Source: Bryobacterales bacterium (lineage in GTDB: Bacteria; Acidobacteriota; Terriglobia; Bryobacterales; Bryobacteraceae). From it: a DNA stretch of 64,000 nucleotides. Below are positions 35,374 through 43,702 of this stretch, in pieces. Numbering within the stretch: position 1 is the first letter of the stretch; each line of letters starts with the position of its first letter. The notes under the pieces were generated by a model. It was not told where the DNA came from and made no database searches. It saw nothing but the letters and a program-made list of their open reading frames with translations. The position numbers were made by a program, and so were the translations under genes. The stretch lies in the NCBI GenBank assembly GCA_020847045.1, contig JADLCT010000043.1, forward strand, positions 32,967-96,966. The letters are read 5' to 3'.

Positions 35374-36443
35374 TGGCCGGGGCGTATAAAACAATTCCGG
35401 TGGATCGCGTGCATGCTTATACGCGCGCGCTGCTGGAAGCCGCCGGGGCCGCGCCGGACCACGCGGAGCTGACGGCCGAGTGCCTGGTGTTTGCCTCCCT
35501 GCGGGGCGTCGATTCGCACGGTCTGCAACTGTTGACCTTCTATCTGGACCAGTTGAGCGACGGTCGCGTGGATGGGCTTGGGCGCGGGCGGGTTCTGAGC
35601 GAGTCCGGGGCCTGTTTCCACTTCGATGGCGAAAACGCGCTGGGACAGGTGGTCAGCGCGCAATGCGCGGATGCGGCGGCGCGTCTGGCGCGTACGCACG
35701 GAGTGGGGCTGGCCGTGGCGCGGGAGTCAAATCATTTTGGGGCTGCCGCGTTTTGGGGGCAGAGAATCGCCCGCCAGGGGATGATCGCCGTGGTGCTGTG
35801 CAATGCCTCGCCCGCCGTCGCGCCGTGGCAGGCGCGCGAAGCCCGCTGGGGGACCAATCCGATATGCTGCGCCGTGCCGCCGCCGGAAGGCTCGGAGGCC
35901 GACGACGCCGTGTGGCTGCTCGACATGGCCACCACGGCCGTCGCCATGGGCAAAATCTACAAGGCCAAGCTGAATCAGGAACCCACGATTCCGCCGGGCT
36001 GGGCGATGGACTCCGAAGGGCGGCCGACGATGTCCACCGCCGCCGCGTTGGCCGGTTTTCTCATGCCTCTGGGCGGCTACAAGGGCTCGGGACTGGGCAT
36101 GATGGTGGAGGTGCTGACCGGCGTGCTGTCGGGCGGCGCCGTCTCCACCGAACTGGGCGGCCTGCGCTGGAAGGACCGGCGATTCCGCGCCTCACAGTTT
36201 TTCCTGGCGATCGACCCGGCGCGGTTTGGTTCGCGCGATGCATTCACCCGGCGCGTGGCGTATCTGGCCGGCCATGTCAAATCGGCGCTGGCCGCCTCGG
36301 GCTATGACGAGGTGATGGTGGCGGGCGACCCCGAGTGGCGCACGCGCCAGGACAGGCTCGCGCACGGCATCCCGATGACGCCCGGACTCTGGAACGAAAT
36401 CGCGCAACATGCGGCGCGGCTGGGCGTGGCCGTGCCGGAATAA
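35373..36443 (+). CDS. Ldh family oxidoreductase (malate/L-lactate/diketogulonate type)
   Basis: This 356-residue NAD(P)-dependent enzyme belongs to the LDH2/MDH2 fold: RGVDSHGLQLLTFYLDQL near residue 50, ARESNHFGAAAFWG with the catalytic His at about 118, and WGTNPICCAVPPPEG and GGYKGSGLGMMVEVLTGVLSGG later. Members reduce or oxidise 2-keto/2-hydroxy acids. The ATG lies in the preceding stop (TGATG). Its place after an SDR and a sugar-binding protein suggests sugar-acid metabolism. Confidence 0.92.
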   Translation: MAGAYKTIPVDRVHAYTRALLEAAGAAPDHAELTAECLVFASLRGVDSHGLQLLTFYLDQLSDGRVDGLGRGRVLSESGACFHFDGENALGQVVSAQCADAAARLARTHGVGLAVARESNHFGAAAFWGQRIARQGMIAVVLCNASPAVAPWQAREARWGTNPICCAVPPPEGSEADDAVWLLDMATTAVAMGKIYKAKLNQEPTIPPGWAMDSEGRPTMSTAAALAGFLMPLGGYKGSGLGMMVEVLTGVLSGGAVSTELGGLRWKDRRFRASQFFLAIDPARFGSRDAFTRRVAYLAGHVKSALAASGYDEVMVAGDPEWRTRQDRLAHGIPMTPGLWNEIAQHAARLGVAVPE

Positions 36444-36489
36444 GGCGGCCTGGACTGTTCGCGTCTCGCTTGCGCCCGCACCCCCACGC

Positions 36490-36495
36490 TACAAT
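36490..36495 (+). promoter_or_regulatory. -10-like hexamer TACAAT for the xseB operon
   Basis: TACAAT is followed by exactly 6 nt (gatgcg) and the ATG of xseB, with no ribosome-binding site. The operon head may be leaderless. Confidence 0.5.
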
Positions 36496-36501
36496 GATGC
36501 G

Positions 36502-36741
36502 ATGGCTGAGGAGCAGACCACGGCGAACTTCGAGCAGGCGATTGACGAGCTGGAGCGCGTGGTGAAACAACTGGAGTCGGGCGAACTGCCGCTGGAGGAG
36601 TCGCTGGTGTTGTTCGAGCGCGGCGTGGCTTTGTCGGAGTCCTGCCGGAAGCAGTTGGAGACGGCCGAGGCGAGGATCGAGATTCTGGTGAAACGCTCGT
36701 CCGGCGTGAAACCCGAGCCGTTCGATCCAAAGAACCAGTGA
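36502..36741 (+). CDS. xseB: Exodeoxyribonuclease VII small subunit
   Basis: The 79-residue helical protein has the XseB pattern FEQAIDELERVVKQLESGELPLEESLVLFERGVAL followed by CRKQLETAEARIEIL. Those are the two helices that bind the large subunit XseA. The complex degrades single-stranded DNA. The large subunit is not in the window. It heads a compact unit with ispA, tlyA, nadK and a symporter, an order seen widely in bacteria. Confidence 0.95.
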   Translation: MAEEQTTANFEQAIDELERVVKQLESGELPLEESLVLFERGVALSESCRKQLETAEARIEILVKRSSGVKPEPFDPKNQ

Positions 36742-36757
36742 AGGTGGATGATCCGGG

Positions 36758-37666
36758 ATGGCGGCAGCGGTCGAGTTTGATTTGCAGGAGTATCTGGCGC
36801 GCCAGTGTGAGCGCGTGCACGAGGCGCTGGACCGGTTGACGCCGCCCGCGCCGGCCGAGCCCCGCGTGATCCATGAGGCAATGCGGTATTCGCTGTTCGC
36901 CGGCGGCAAACGGGTAAGGCCCGTGCTGGCGATTGCGGCGGCCGGGGCGCTGGGCGAGATGGGTGAGCGCGTGCTGGCGCCGGCGTGCGCGCTGGAAATG
37001 GTGCACACCTATTCGCTGATTCACGACGATCTGCCGGCCTTGGACAACGATGATTTGCGCCGTGGCCGGCCCACCAACCACAAGGTGTTCGGCGAGGCCA
37101 TGGCGATTCTGGCGGGTGACGCCCTGTTGACGCTGGCCTTTCAGACGCTCGCGCAGGCGCAAGGGTTGGACGCGGCGCAGCGCCTGGCTCTGATCGCGGA
37201 GTTGAGCGCGGCGTCGGGCACCGTGGGCGGCATGATTGGCGGCCAGGTACACGATCTCGAAGGGGAGAAGCAAGCGCCGTCGGCCGAACTGCTACACAGG
37301 ATCCACCGCGCCAAAACGGGCGCCCTGCTGCGGGCCAGCGTGCGGTTCGGCGCGATCAGCGCGGGACGCCTGCCGGGCGCGGAGGCTTACGAAGCGCTGT
37401 CCCGATATGGCGAGGCGATCGGTCTGGCCTTCCAGATTGTCGATGACCTGCTGGATATCGAAGCCACGCCGGAGCAGTTGGGCAAGACGCCGGGCAAGGA
37501 CGCCGCGCAGCACAAGATCACGTTTCCGGCCGTGTATGGCGCCGAGCAGTCGCGGCGCATGGCCGGAGAGCAGCTCGATGCCTCGCGCGAGGCTCTACGG
37601 CCGTTCGGCGCGCAGGCGGCGGCCTTGCACGCCATCGCCAGCCTGATCGTGCACAGGAACTCCTGA
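36758..37666 (+). CDS. ispA: Polyprenyl diphosphate synthase (farnesyl/geranylgeranyl type)
   Basis: The 302-residue prenyltransferase has both aspartate-rich motifs: HDDLPALDNDD at about 88-98 (the bacterial DDx4D form) and DDLLD at about 230-234, plus GGKRVRP at 50-56 for IPP binding. The two extra residues in the first motif are typical of bacterial short-chain synthases. Product length cannot be read with certainty. It follows xseB by 16 bp. The usual neighbour dxs is absent. Confidence 0.94.
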   Translation: MAAAVEFDLQEYLARQCERVHEALDRLTPPAPAEPRVIHEAMRYSLFAGGKRVRPVLAIAAAGALGEMGERVLAPACALEMVHTYSLIHDDLPALDNDDLRRGRPTNHKVFGEAMAILAGDALLTLAFQTLAQAQGLDAAQRLALIAELSAASGTVGGMIGGQVHDLEGEKQAPSAELLHRIHRAKTGALLRASVRFGAISAGRLPGAEAYEALSRYGEAIGLAFQIVDDLLDIEATPEQLGKTPGKDAAQHKITFPAVYGAEQSRRMAGEQLDASREALRPFGAQAAALHAIASLIVHRNS

Positions 37667-37676
37667 AGCGCCGGCA

Positions 37677-38435
37677 ATGGCAGCCACCAAGCGACGACTG
37701 GACCAACTGCTGGCCGAGCGCGGCCTGGCTCCCACGCGGGAAAAAGCGCAAGCCTTCATCCTGGCCGGCGAGGTGACGGTGAACGGACAAAAAGCATCCA
37801 AGGCATCGCAGATGGTGGGCGAAGACGCCGTGGTGGAGATGGCCGCCAAGCCGCCGTATGTCTCTCGCGGAGGTCTGAAGCTGGCGCGCGCGCTGGACGA
37901 GTTCGGCATCGTTGTGGACGGCCTGGTGTGTTTGGACGTGGGCGCCTCCACGGGCGGCTTCACGGACTGCCTGCTGCAACGCGGTGCGGCGCGCGTGTAT
38001 GCGCTGGACGTGGGCCACGGCCAGATGGATTGGAAGCTGCGCAACGATCCGCGCGTGGTGGTGATCGAGCAGTGCAACGCGCGCTATCTGGAACCCGGCG
38101 CGCTGCCCGTGCGCGCGGGCTTTGCCACGATGGATGTCAGCTTCATCTCGGCCACCTTGATTCTGCCGAAGCTCCCCCCATTGCTCGAACCCGGGGCCAG
38201 CCTGGTTGTTCTCGTGAAGCCGCAATTCGAGGCGGGCCGCGCAGCGGTGGGCAAGGGTGGCGTGGTGCGCGATCCGGTTGTGCAGGAAGCAGCCTGCAAT
38301 CGCGTCCAGGCTTGCGTAGAATCGTTGGGATTTCAATGCCGCCTGACGCCCAGCCCCATTACGGGCGCCGAAGGCAACCAAGAATTCTTACTCTATGCGT
38401 TCCCTCCACACAATCGGAATCATCTCGAAACCTGA
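37677..38435 (+). CDS. tlyA: TlyA family rRNA (cytidine-2'-O)-methyltransferase
   Basis: The 252-residue protein has an N-terminal S4 RNA-binding domain (RRLDQLLAERGLAPTREKAQ) and an FtsJ-like SAM domain with CLDVGASTGGFTDCLLQRGA at about 82-101. The catalytic-region MDVSFISATLIL and KPQFEAGR follow. TlyA methylates 16S and/or 23S rRNA, and some homologues were first described as haemolysins. The start is 10 bp after ispA. Its 3' end overlaps nadK by 41 bp, a larger overlap than elsewhere in this unit. Confidence 0.94.
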   Translation: MAATKRRLDQLLAERGLAPTREKAQAFILAGEVTVNGQKASKASQMVGEDAVVEMAAKPPYVSRGGLKLARALDEFGIVVDGLVCLDVGASTGGFTDCLLQRGAARVYALDVGHGQMDWKLRNDPRVVVIEQCNARYLEPGALPVRAGFATMDVSFISATLILPKLPPLLEPGASLVVLVKPQFEAGRAAVGKGGVVRDPVVQEAACNRVQACVESLGFQCRLTPSPITGAEGNQEFLLYAFPPHNRNHLET

Positions 38436-39267
38436 AGCGCCGAAGGGGCCGGAGGTTGTGCCGCCTTTGCTCGAATGGCTGGCGGCGCACGAACTGACGG
38501 CGCGCTGCGATCTGGTGACGGCCGCCTATGCCGGGCGCGAAGGCGGCCTGGCGCTCGACGAGGTTACCGACGGCTGCGATCTGGTGGTGGTGCTGGGAGG
38601 CGACGGCACGCTGCTGATGGCGGCCAAGGTGATTGGCGAGCGGGAGATTCCACTGCTGGCCGTGAACCTGGGTTCGCTCGGATTTTTGACCGCGCTGACC
38701 ACTGAGGAGCTGTTCGACGAACTTGAGCGCGCGTTGCGCGGCCATCACCGCATCGGCCACCGCCGGATGATCTCCTGCACGCTCGAGCGCAACGGCGAGA
38801 CGCTGGCGCAGTATCTGGCGCTGAACGACGTGGTGCTTTCCAAAACGGCCGAGGCGCGCATGGTGGAGATCGACGCCTGGGTGGGCCGGCATTATGTCTG
38901 CACCTACCGCGGCGATGGTCTGATTCTGGCCACGCCCACCGGCTCCACGGCATACTCGTTGAGCGCCGGCGGTCCCATCGTCTTCCCCACCGTGGCGGCT
39001 TTTTCGCTGACGCCCATCTGCCCGCACATGCTGACCAACCGTCCCGTGATCGTGCCCGACAGCGAGCTGGTGACCTTCTCCGTGCGCGCGCCCGACCGTC
39101 ACGTGTTTCTGAACATCGACGGGCAGCAGGGCAGCCTTCTCCATTCGGGAGACCGCGTGCTGTGCCGGGCCTCGAAACATGCTTTGCGCCTGGTGCGTCC
39201 GCCTCGCCTGCTCTATTTCGACGTGCTGCGGCAGAAGATGCATTGGGGCCAGCGGGGACCGGAATAG
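38395..39267 (+). CDS. nadK: NAD kinase
   Basis: The 290-residue enzyme phosphorylates NAD to NADP. Family motifs are in order: VVVLGGDGTLLMAAK at about 63-77, VNLGSLGFLTAL at about 90-101, LNDVVLSK near 142, and DGLILATPTGSTAYSLSAGGP at about 178-198 (listed in two parts: DGLILATPTGS and TAYSLSAGGP). It begins inside the end of tlyA and abuts the next gene directly (stop TAG, then ATG). Confidence 0.96.
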   Translation: MRSLHTIGIISKPEAPKGPEVVPPLLEWLAAHELTARCDLVTAAYAGREGGLALDEVTDGCDLVVVLGGDGTLLMAAKVIGEREIPLLAVNLGSLGFLTALTTEELFDELERALRGHHRIGHRRMISCTLERNGETLAQYLALNDVVLSKTAEARMVEIDAWVGRHYVCTYRGDGLILATPTGSTAYSLSAGGPIVFPTVAAFSLTPICPHMLTNRPVIVPDSELVTFSVRAPDRHVFLNIDGQQGSLLHSGDRVLCRASKHALRLVRPPRLLYFDVLRQKMHWGQRGPE

Positions 39268-40473
39268 ATGCGCCGTCTCTCCCTGACCGCCTGGATCTTT
39301 CTGGGCATGGCGGCCGGCATCGCGCTGGGCGTGGCTCTGCCCGGCGTGGCGCGCCAGCTTGCGCCCGTGGCGTCCATCTTTCTCCGCCTGATCAAGTCCA
39401 TCATCGCGCCGCTGCTGTTTGGAACGCTGGTGGCGGGCATCGCCGGAGCGGGCTCTGTGAAGGCGATGGGCCGCATCGGGTTGAAGGCCATTCTCTACTT
39501 CGAGGCCGTAACCACCATCGCGCTTTTGCTGGGCTTGAGCGCGGTGAACCTGGTGAGGCCCGGCGACGGCATGAAGCTGGAGCGGACGGCGGGCGAGGCG
39601 GCCATGAGCGCCGCGCCGCCCAGTCTTGCGGCGATTCTCGAACACACCTTTCCCGCCTCGGTGTTCGACGCCATGGCGCGCGGCGAGGTGCTGCAGATTG
39701 TCGTCTTCTGCTTCCTGTTCGGCGCGGCCTGCGCGGCCATTGGCGAAAGGGCGCGTCCCGTGGTGGCCTTCGCCGATTCGCTGGCCGAGGTGATGTTCCG
39801 ATACACGAAGTACGTCATGTACCTCGCCCCGGTGGGCGTCGGAGCGGCCATTGCCGTAACGGTAGGCGCAAAGGGCTTCGGCGTGCTGTTCGGACTGGGC
39901 AAGCTGATTCTGACCATGTATGTGGCGCAGGCCATTTTCGTGGCGGGCGTGCTGGGCGCGGTGATGGCCCTGGCCCGCATTCCCGTGCGGCGGTTCTATG
40001 AAGCGGTCAAGGAGCCCTTCGCCATTGCGTTTTCGACGGCGTCGAGCGAAGCGGCGCTGCCGGTGGCCATGGAGAACATGGAGCGTTTCGGCGTGCCGAA
40101 ACATATTGTGGGGTTTGTGATGCCCACCGGCTACAGCTTCAACCTGGACGGCACGACGCTGTACCTGTCGCTGGCCAGCGTGTTCGTGGCGCAGGCGGCG
40201 GGAATCGAGCTGAGCCTTGGCCAGCAGGTGATGATGATGCTGGCGTTGATGCTGACGTCGAAGGGCGTGGCGGGCGTGCCCCGGGCGGCGCTGGTGATTC
40301 TGGCCGGCACGCTGGCCAGCTTCAGCCTTCCCGTGGAGGGCGTGGCGGTGCTGCTGGGCATCGACGCCGTGATGGACATGGCGCGGACCTCGGTGAACGT
40401 GCTGGGCAACTGTCTGGCGACGGCGGTGGTGGCCCGGTGGGAGGGCCACGCGCTGGAGCCTGCGGCTAAGTAA
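39268..40473 (+). CDS. Dicarboxylate/amino acid:cation symporter (GltP/DctA family)
   Basis: The 401-residue protein has the glutamate-transporter fold: LRLIKSIIAPLLFGTLVAG near residue 32, the serine-rich re-entrant loop FSTASSEAALPVAMEN (HP1), MPTGYSFNLDGTTLYLS (TM7 with the NMDGT-like sodium motif) and GVPRAALVI (HP2). It imports glutamate, aspartate or C4-dicarboxylates with Na+ or H+. It is the last gene of the xseB unit. Its end overlaps the convergent HDOD gene by 8 bp. Confidence 0.94.
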   Translation: MRRLSLTAWIFLGMAAGIALGVALPGVARQLAPVASIFLRLIKSIIAPLLFGTLVAGIAGAGSVKAMGRIGLKAILYFEAVTTIALLLGLSAVNLVRPGDGMKLERTAGEAAMSAAPPSLAAILEHTFPASVFDAMARGEVLQIVVFCFLFGAACAAIGERARPVVAFADSLAEVMFRYTKYVMYLAPVGVGAAIAVTVGAKGFGVLFGLGKLILTMYVAQAIFVAGVLGAVMALARIPVRRFYEAVKEPFAIAFSTASSEAALPVAMENMERFGVPKHIVGFVMPTGYSFNLDGTTLYLSLASVFVAQAAGIELSLGQQVMMMLALMLTSKGVAGVPRAALVILAGTLASFSLPVEGVAVLLGIDAVMDMARTSVNVLGNCLATAVVARWEGHALEPAAK

Positions 40474-41326
40474 GGAACTCCTGCTCGAAAACGTTGACGC
40501 GGAAGGGCACGAGTTCGGGCAATTCCTCCAGCCGTCCGCTGACCGACCAGCGCCGGCCTTCCGGGAGGCGCGACAGAAAAGCCTCCGGCTGCCACTCCGC
40601 ACCCCGATCGACGATGGAAAAGCCCAACTGGTCGCTCACCTCGCAAGCCAGCCCCATTAGGCCGAACAGTGTGCCCGTGTCGAGATCGCCGTGGCTGTGG
40701 TGGCAGGTGGACAACTCGCCAAACAAGGCCGGAAGTCCCCATTCCCGCACCAGCCAGGCCGCCACGTCGTTGTGGTCCGTGCCGGTTAGTTCGCGTTGCA
40801 GGGCCAGGAACTCCCCGTCGCATTCGTGCGGCGCGTGGGCGGCTTCGGCATACTCCTCCGGGTAGAGCGCCACCATGCCCAGATGGCCCAGACAGTGCAG
40901 TAATCCTCCCGTGTAGGAGACGCTCTTGTCGTGCCAGCAGAACTCGGCCGCCCATTCGGCCACCAGCGCGCACGACAGGTTGTGCCGCCAGCAGCGCCGC
41001 AGCAATGGCTCGTCCTGCATGCCGGAAAAGAAGTCGCGCATCGCCACGGTCAGCACCAGCGCCCGCAAACGGTCCATGCCCAGCACCGAGAGTGCATGCA
41101 GAATGCTGACCACCTCGTAACGCAAGCCGAATACGGCCGAGTTGGCCAGCCGCAGCACCTCGGCCGAAAATACCGCGTCGCTCTTAATGAGCTTCGATAC
41201 CTCCTGCATGTTGCTGCCTTCCTGGGAAACCAGCAGCATCAATTTGCGCGCCACTGCGGGAAAGGCCGGCAGGGAGGTGACAGTTGGCTTACGTTTGGCA
41301 ATCATGTGGGTGGGCACCACGGTCAT
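40466..41326 (-). CDS. HDOD domain protein
   Basis: The 286 residues carry a single HDOD domain (about 17-210): LPAFPAVARKLMLLVSQEGS, then VLRLANSAVFGLR, VLGMDRLRALVLT and the HD-like segment GGLLHCLGHLGMVALYPEEY. HDOD proteins are non-catalytic signalling relatives of HD phosphohydrolases. No GGDEF, EAL or receiver domain is attached, so its partner must be encoded elsewhere. An in-frame ATG at 41305 (MIAKRKP) is an alternative start. Neither start has a good ribosome-binding site. Confidence 0.88.
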   Translation of the reverse strand: MTVVPTHMIAKRKPTVTSLPAFPAVARKLMLLVSQEGSNMQEVSKLIKSDAVFSAEVLRLANSAVFGLRYEVVSILHALSVLGMDRLRALVLTVAMRDFFSGMQDEPLLRRCWRHNLSCALVAEWAAEFCWHDKSVSYTGGLLHCLGHLGMVALYPEEYAEAAHAPHECDGEFLALQRELTGTDHNDVAAWLVREWGLPALFGELSTCHHSHGDLDTGTLFGLMGLACEVSDQLGFSIVDRGAEWQPEAFLSRLPEGRRWSVSGRLEELPELVPFRVNVFEQEFLT

Positions 41327-41480
41327 TCGACGACCCTCACGGAGCGCTTATCGGCGCGCGGCTCGCCTCGGATGAGTCGGCGGTGGGGAAAATGTGGGGG
41401 TGAGGCAAAAAAAACGGGGGCCGCTGGACCGCGCGCCCCCGCTGTACTCCCTGCCGGTGTGAGGAATGATTGACGAGCGT
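41327..41480. other. Intergenic region with the dehydratase terminator
   Basis: These 154 bp lie between the start of the HDOD gene and the end of the dehydratase gene, both on the minus strand. They hold the terminator at 41407-41441 and about 80 bp that must contain the HDOD promoter; I see no clear hexamers there. Confidence 0.5.
41407..41441 (-). terminator. Rho-independent terminator of the DgoD-like gene
   Basis: On the minus strand a perfect CGGGGGC / GCCCCCG stem with a 13 nt loop is followed by eight T residues. It lies about 40 nt after the stop of the dehydratase gene. This is the only textbook intrinsic terminator I found in the window. Confidence 0.85.
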
Positions 41481-42773
41481 CTACCAGTCCACCACGCTGC
41501 CGTCGTCGGCATCGTAGGACTCCTGATTGCGCCAGTCGTGCCCAATCTTATCCGCCATGGCGTTGTCGTCCAGTTCCACTCCCAGTCCGGGCGTGGTGGG
41601 CAGGTCCAGGTAGCCTTTGCTCACCTTGAACGGCTGCTTCACATAGCCCTCGCCGAGCGACACCTGTTCCTGAATCAGGAAGTTGGGAATCGAGGCGGCC
41701 AACTGGACGCCGGCCGCAAGCGAGATCGGTCCCAAAGGATTGTGCGGCGCGATGGAGGCATAGTAGGCCTCGGCCATGCCCGCGATGAGGCGCACCTCGG
41801 TGATGCCGCCCGCGTGGCACATGTCGGGCTGCAGCACGGTGGCCGCATTCTTTTCGAGCACCTCGCGGAAACCCCACTTGGTGAACACGCGCTCGCCGGT
41901 GGCGATGGGCAGGTGGGTGCCGCGGGCGATTTCGGCCATGATGTCATGGTTCTGCGCCTGGCAGGGCTCCTCGATGAACAAAGGGTTGTAGGGTTCGTAG
42001 CCTTTGATCAGCAGCTTGGCCAGAGCCGGGGAGATGGCGCCGTGGAAGTCGATGCCGATGTCGGCGTCGTCACCGACGGCGGCGCGCAACTCGGCGAACT
42101 TCTCGATGGCGTACTTCACATGCTTGGGTGTTTCGATGTAGCGGGCCGGGCGCTCCTTGGCCGGGCCGGTCTTGAAGGCGTTGAAGCCGTTCTTCATGGC
42201 CTCCTGCATGGCTTTCGGCGAACGGGCGTGGGCGTAGACGCGGACGCGGCTGCGCGTGGGGCCGCCCAGCAGCTCATACACGGGCACGCCGAGGGCCTTG
42301 CCCTTGATGTCCCACAGCGCCTGGTCGATGCCGCTCAGCACGCTGGTGAGAATGGGGCCGCCGCGATAAAACGCATGGCGGTAGATGGCCTGCCAGTGGT
42401 GGGCCACGGCGCGCGGGTCCTTGCCGACCAGATACGGCGCCACCTCCTGCACGGCGGTGGCGCAGGTGAGCGCGCGGCCCTCGGTGATGGGCTCGCCCAG
42501 GCCGACAATGCCGGCGTCGGTATGAATTTTCAGAAACAGCCAGCGCGGTTTGACGAGGATGGTTTCCAGCTTGGTGACCTTGATGGTCTCCTTGTAACCG
42601 ATGGGCGCGTTGCGGATCATGCCGGCTTCGCGCGCCCGGCGTTCCTCTTCCACCCGGCGTTCCTGGGCCTGTGTGAGCGGCGCGGCCGCCGTAGCCCCCA
42701 GCGCCGCGGCGATGGTGCGTGTCCAGGTGCGGCGGCTGAGCGCGGCGAGCTTGTTCTCGATGGGATGAGACAT
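41481..42773 (-). CDS. Exported mandelate racemase/muconate lactonizing family protein, DgoD-like
   Basis: The 430-residue enolase-superfamily enzyme has a Tat-like leader (LSRRTWTRTIAAALGATAAA). Metal and acid/base residues match D-galactonate dehydratase: Asp242 and His244 in IDFHG, Glu268 in IEEP, Glu294 in TGER, and His344 in APHNPLGP. DQALWDIKGKALGVPVYELLGG is also typical (here residues 150-171). It should dehydrate an aldonic acid to the 2-keto-3-deoxy acid. TAGAAT 6 nt before the ATG suggests leaderless expression, and a clean terminator follows. Confidence 0.88.
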   Translation of the reverse strand: MSHPIENKLAALSRRTWTRTIAAALGATAAAPLTQAQERRVEEERRAREAGMIRNAPIGYKETIKVTKLETILVKPRWLFLKIHTDAGIVGLGEPITEGRALTCATAVQEVAPYLVGKDPRAVAHHWQAIYRHAFYRGGPILTSVLSGIDQALWDIKGKALGVPVYELLGGPTRSRVRVYAHARSPKAMQEAMKNGFNAFKTGPAKERPARYIETPKHVKYAIEKFAELRAAVGDDADIGIDFHGAISPALAKLLIKGYEPYNPLFIEEPCQAQNHDIMAEIARGTHLPIATGERVFTKWGFREVLEKNAATVLQPDMCHAGGITEVRLIAGMAEAYYASIAPHNPLGPISLAAGVQLAASIPNFLIQEQVSLGEGYVKQPFKVSKGYLDLPTTPGLGVELDDNAMADKIGHDWRNQESYDADDGSVVDW

Positions 42774-42779
42774 GCGCGT

Positions 42780-42785
42780 ATTCTA
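42780..42785 (-). promoter_or_regulatory. -10-like hexamer TAGAAT for the DgoD-like gene
   Basis: TAGAAT is separated from the ATG at 42773 by 6 nt (gcgcgt on the plus strand). No ribosome-binding site is present. Confidence 0.5.
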
Positions 42786-42852
42786 TCTCACGCTTCTTCT
42801 GTCTCACGCATCGTGACCGGCCGGGAGGCCCGCCCGTGCCGTGGCGCGGGCG

Positions 42853-43686
42853 CTAGCGCAGGCTCTCCAACTCCACCACGGCGCGAACCGGGAAGTGATC
42901 CGAAGGGTAGCGGCCATCCTGATGAAACGTGACCGTCTCGGCCTCGGTCACCCGCCACGGACCGCGCAGGAAGATCCAGTCGATGCGCATCCTGCCTGGT
43001 GCGCCGCGGAATCCATGAAACGTACCCTCGGGACCTTCGCGGTGTTCGGCGATCTTCCAGGCATCGGCAAAACCGGTGATCATTTTCTGATAGGTGCCGC
43101 CGCCGGCCGGCGAGTTGAAGTCGCCGGTGACAATCACGGGCGTCCCCGGGTTCAGCGTGCCGAGCCAATCCTGAATCACCATCACGCCCTTCTGGCGCGC
43201 GGACTCGTCCTCGCGGCGGTGCGCCATGTGGGTGTTCACGAAATAGAAGGAGCGTCCGCCGCCTACCGGCTCGAGCCGCGCCCATGTGGCCATGCGCGGC
43301 AGACTCATGTTCCAGTTCGAGGAGCCAGGCGTGCCGGGCGTTTCCGAAAGCCAGAAGTTGCCGGACTCGGCCACGCGGAACTTATCCTTCTTATAGAAGA
43401 CGCCCATGTACTCATCCTCTGTGTTGCCCCGGCGGCTAATGCCGATCCAGGCGTACTCGGGAAGCTTCTCGACAATGTAGTCGCCCTGGATTTTGAACAG
43501 CTCCTGCGTGCCCATGATGTCGGGATCCATGGCGCGGATCGAGCCGATGAACAAGTCCTTGCGTGTGTCCCACAGATTGGGACCATCGCCCTGGGCCGGA
43601 TACCGGACGTTGTACGAGGTGACGCGAAGGCTGGCGGCGTGCAGGGACGCAGCCAGCAATGAGGCCAGAACGAGACGTGTGAGCAT
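42853..43686 (-). CDS. Exported endonuclease/exonuclease/phosphatase family enzyme
   Basis: The 277-residue protein has a signal peptide (MLTRLVLASLLAASLHA) and a complete EEP fold: VTSYNVRY (Asn), GTQE (metal Glu), NTHMAH (catalytic His), GDFNS (Asp/Asn), RIDWIFL and SDHFPV (Asp/His). Relatives include DNases, sphingomyelinases and sugar-phosphatase-like proteins. It follows a second exported EEP gene by 16 bp, so the two form an operon. The substrate is unknown. Confidence 0.9.
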   Translation of the reverse strand: MLTRLVLASLLAASLHAASLRVTSYNVRYPAQGDGPNLWDTRKDLFIGSIRAMDPDIMGTQELFKIQGDYIVEKLPEYAWIGISRRGNTEDEYMGVFYKKDKFRVAESGNFWLSETPGTPGSSNWNMSLPRMATWARLEPVGGGRSFYFVNTHMAHRREDESARQKGVMVIQDWLGTLNPGTPVIVTGDFNSPAGGGTYQKMITGFADAWKIAEHREGPEGTFHGFRGAPGRMRIDWIFLRGPWRVTEAETVTFHQDGRYPSDHFPVRAVVELESLR

Positions 43687-43702
43687 GGTGAGGTTCCAGT
43701 GC

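Noticed and set aside
38359..40602. A 747-codon minus-strand frame opposite nadK and the GltP-type symporter
   Set aside because: Low-complexity His/Gln/Arg composition and complete overlap with well-supported genes mark it as a shadow frame.
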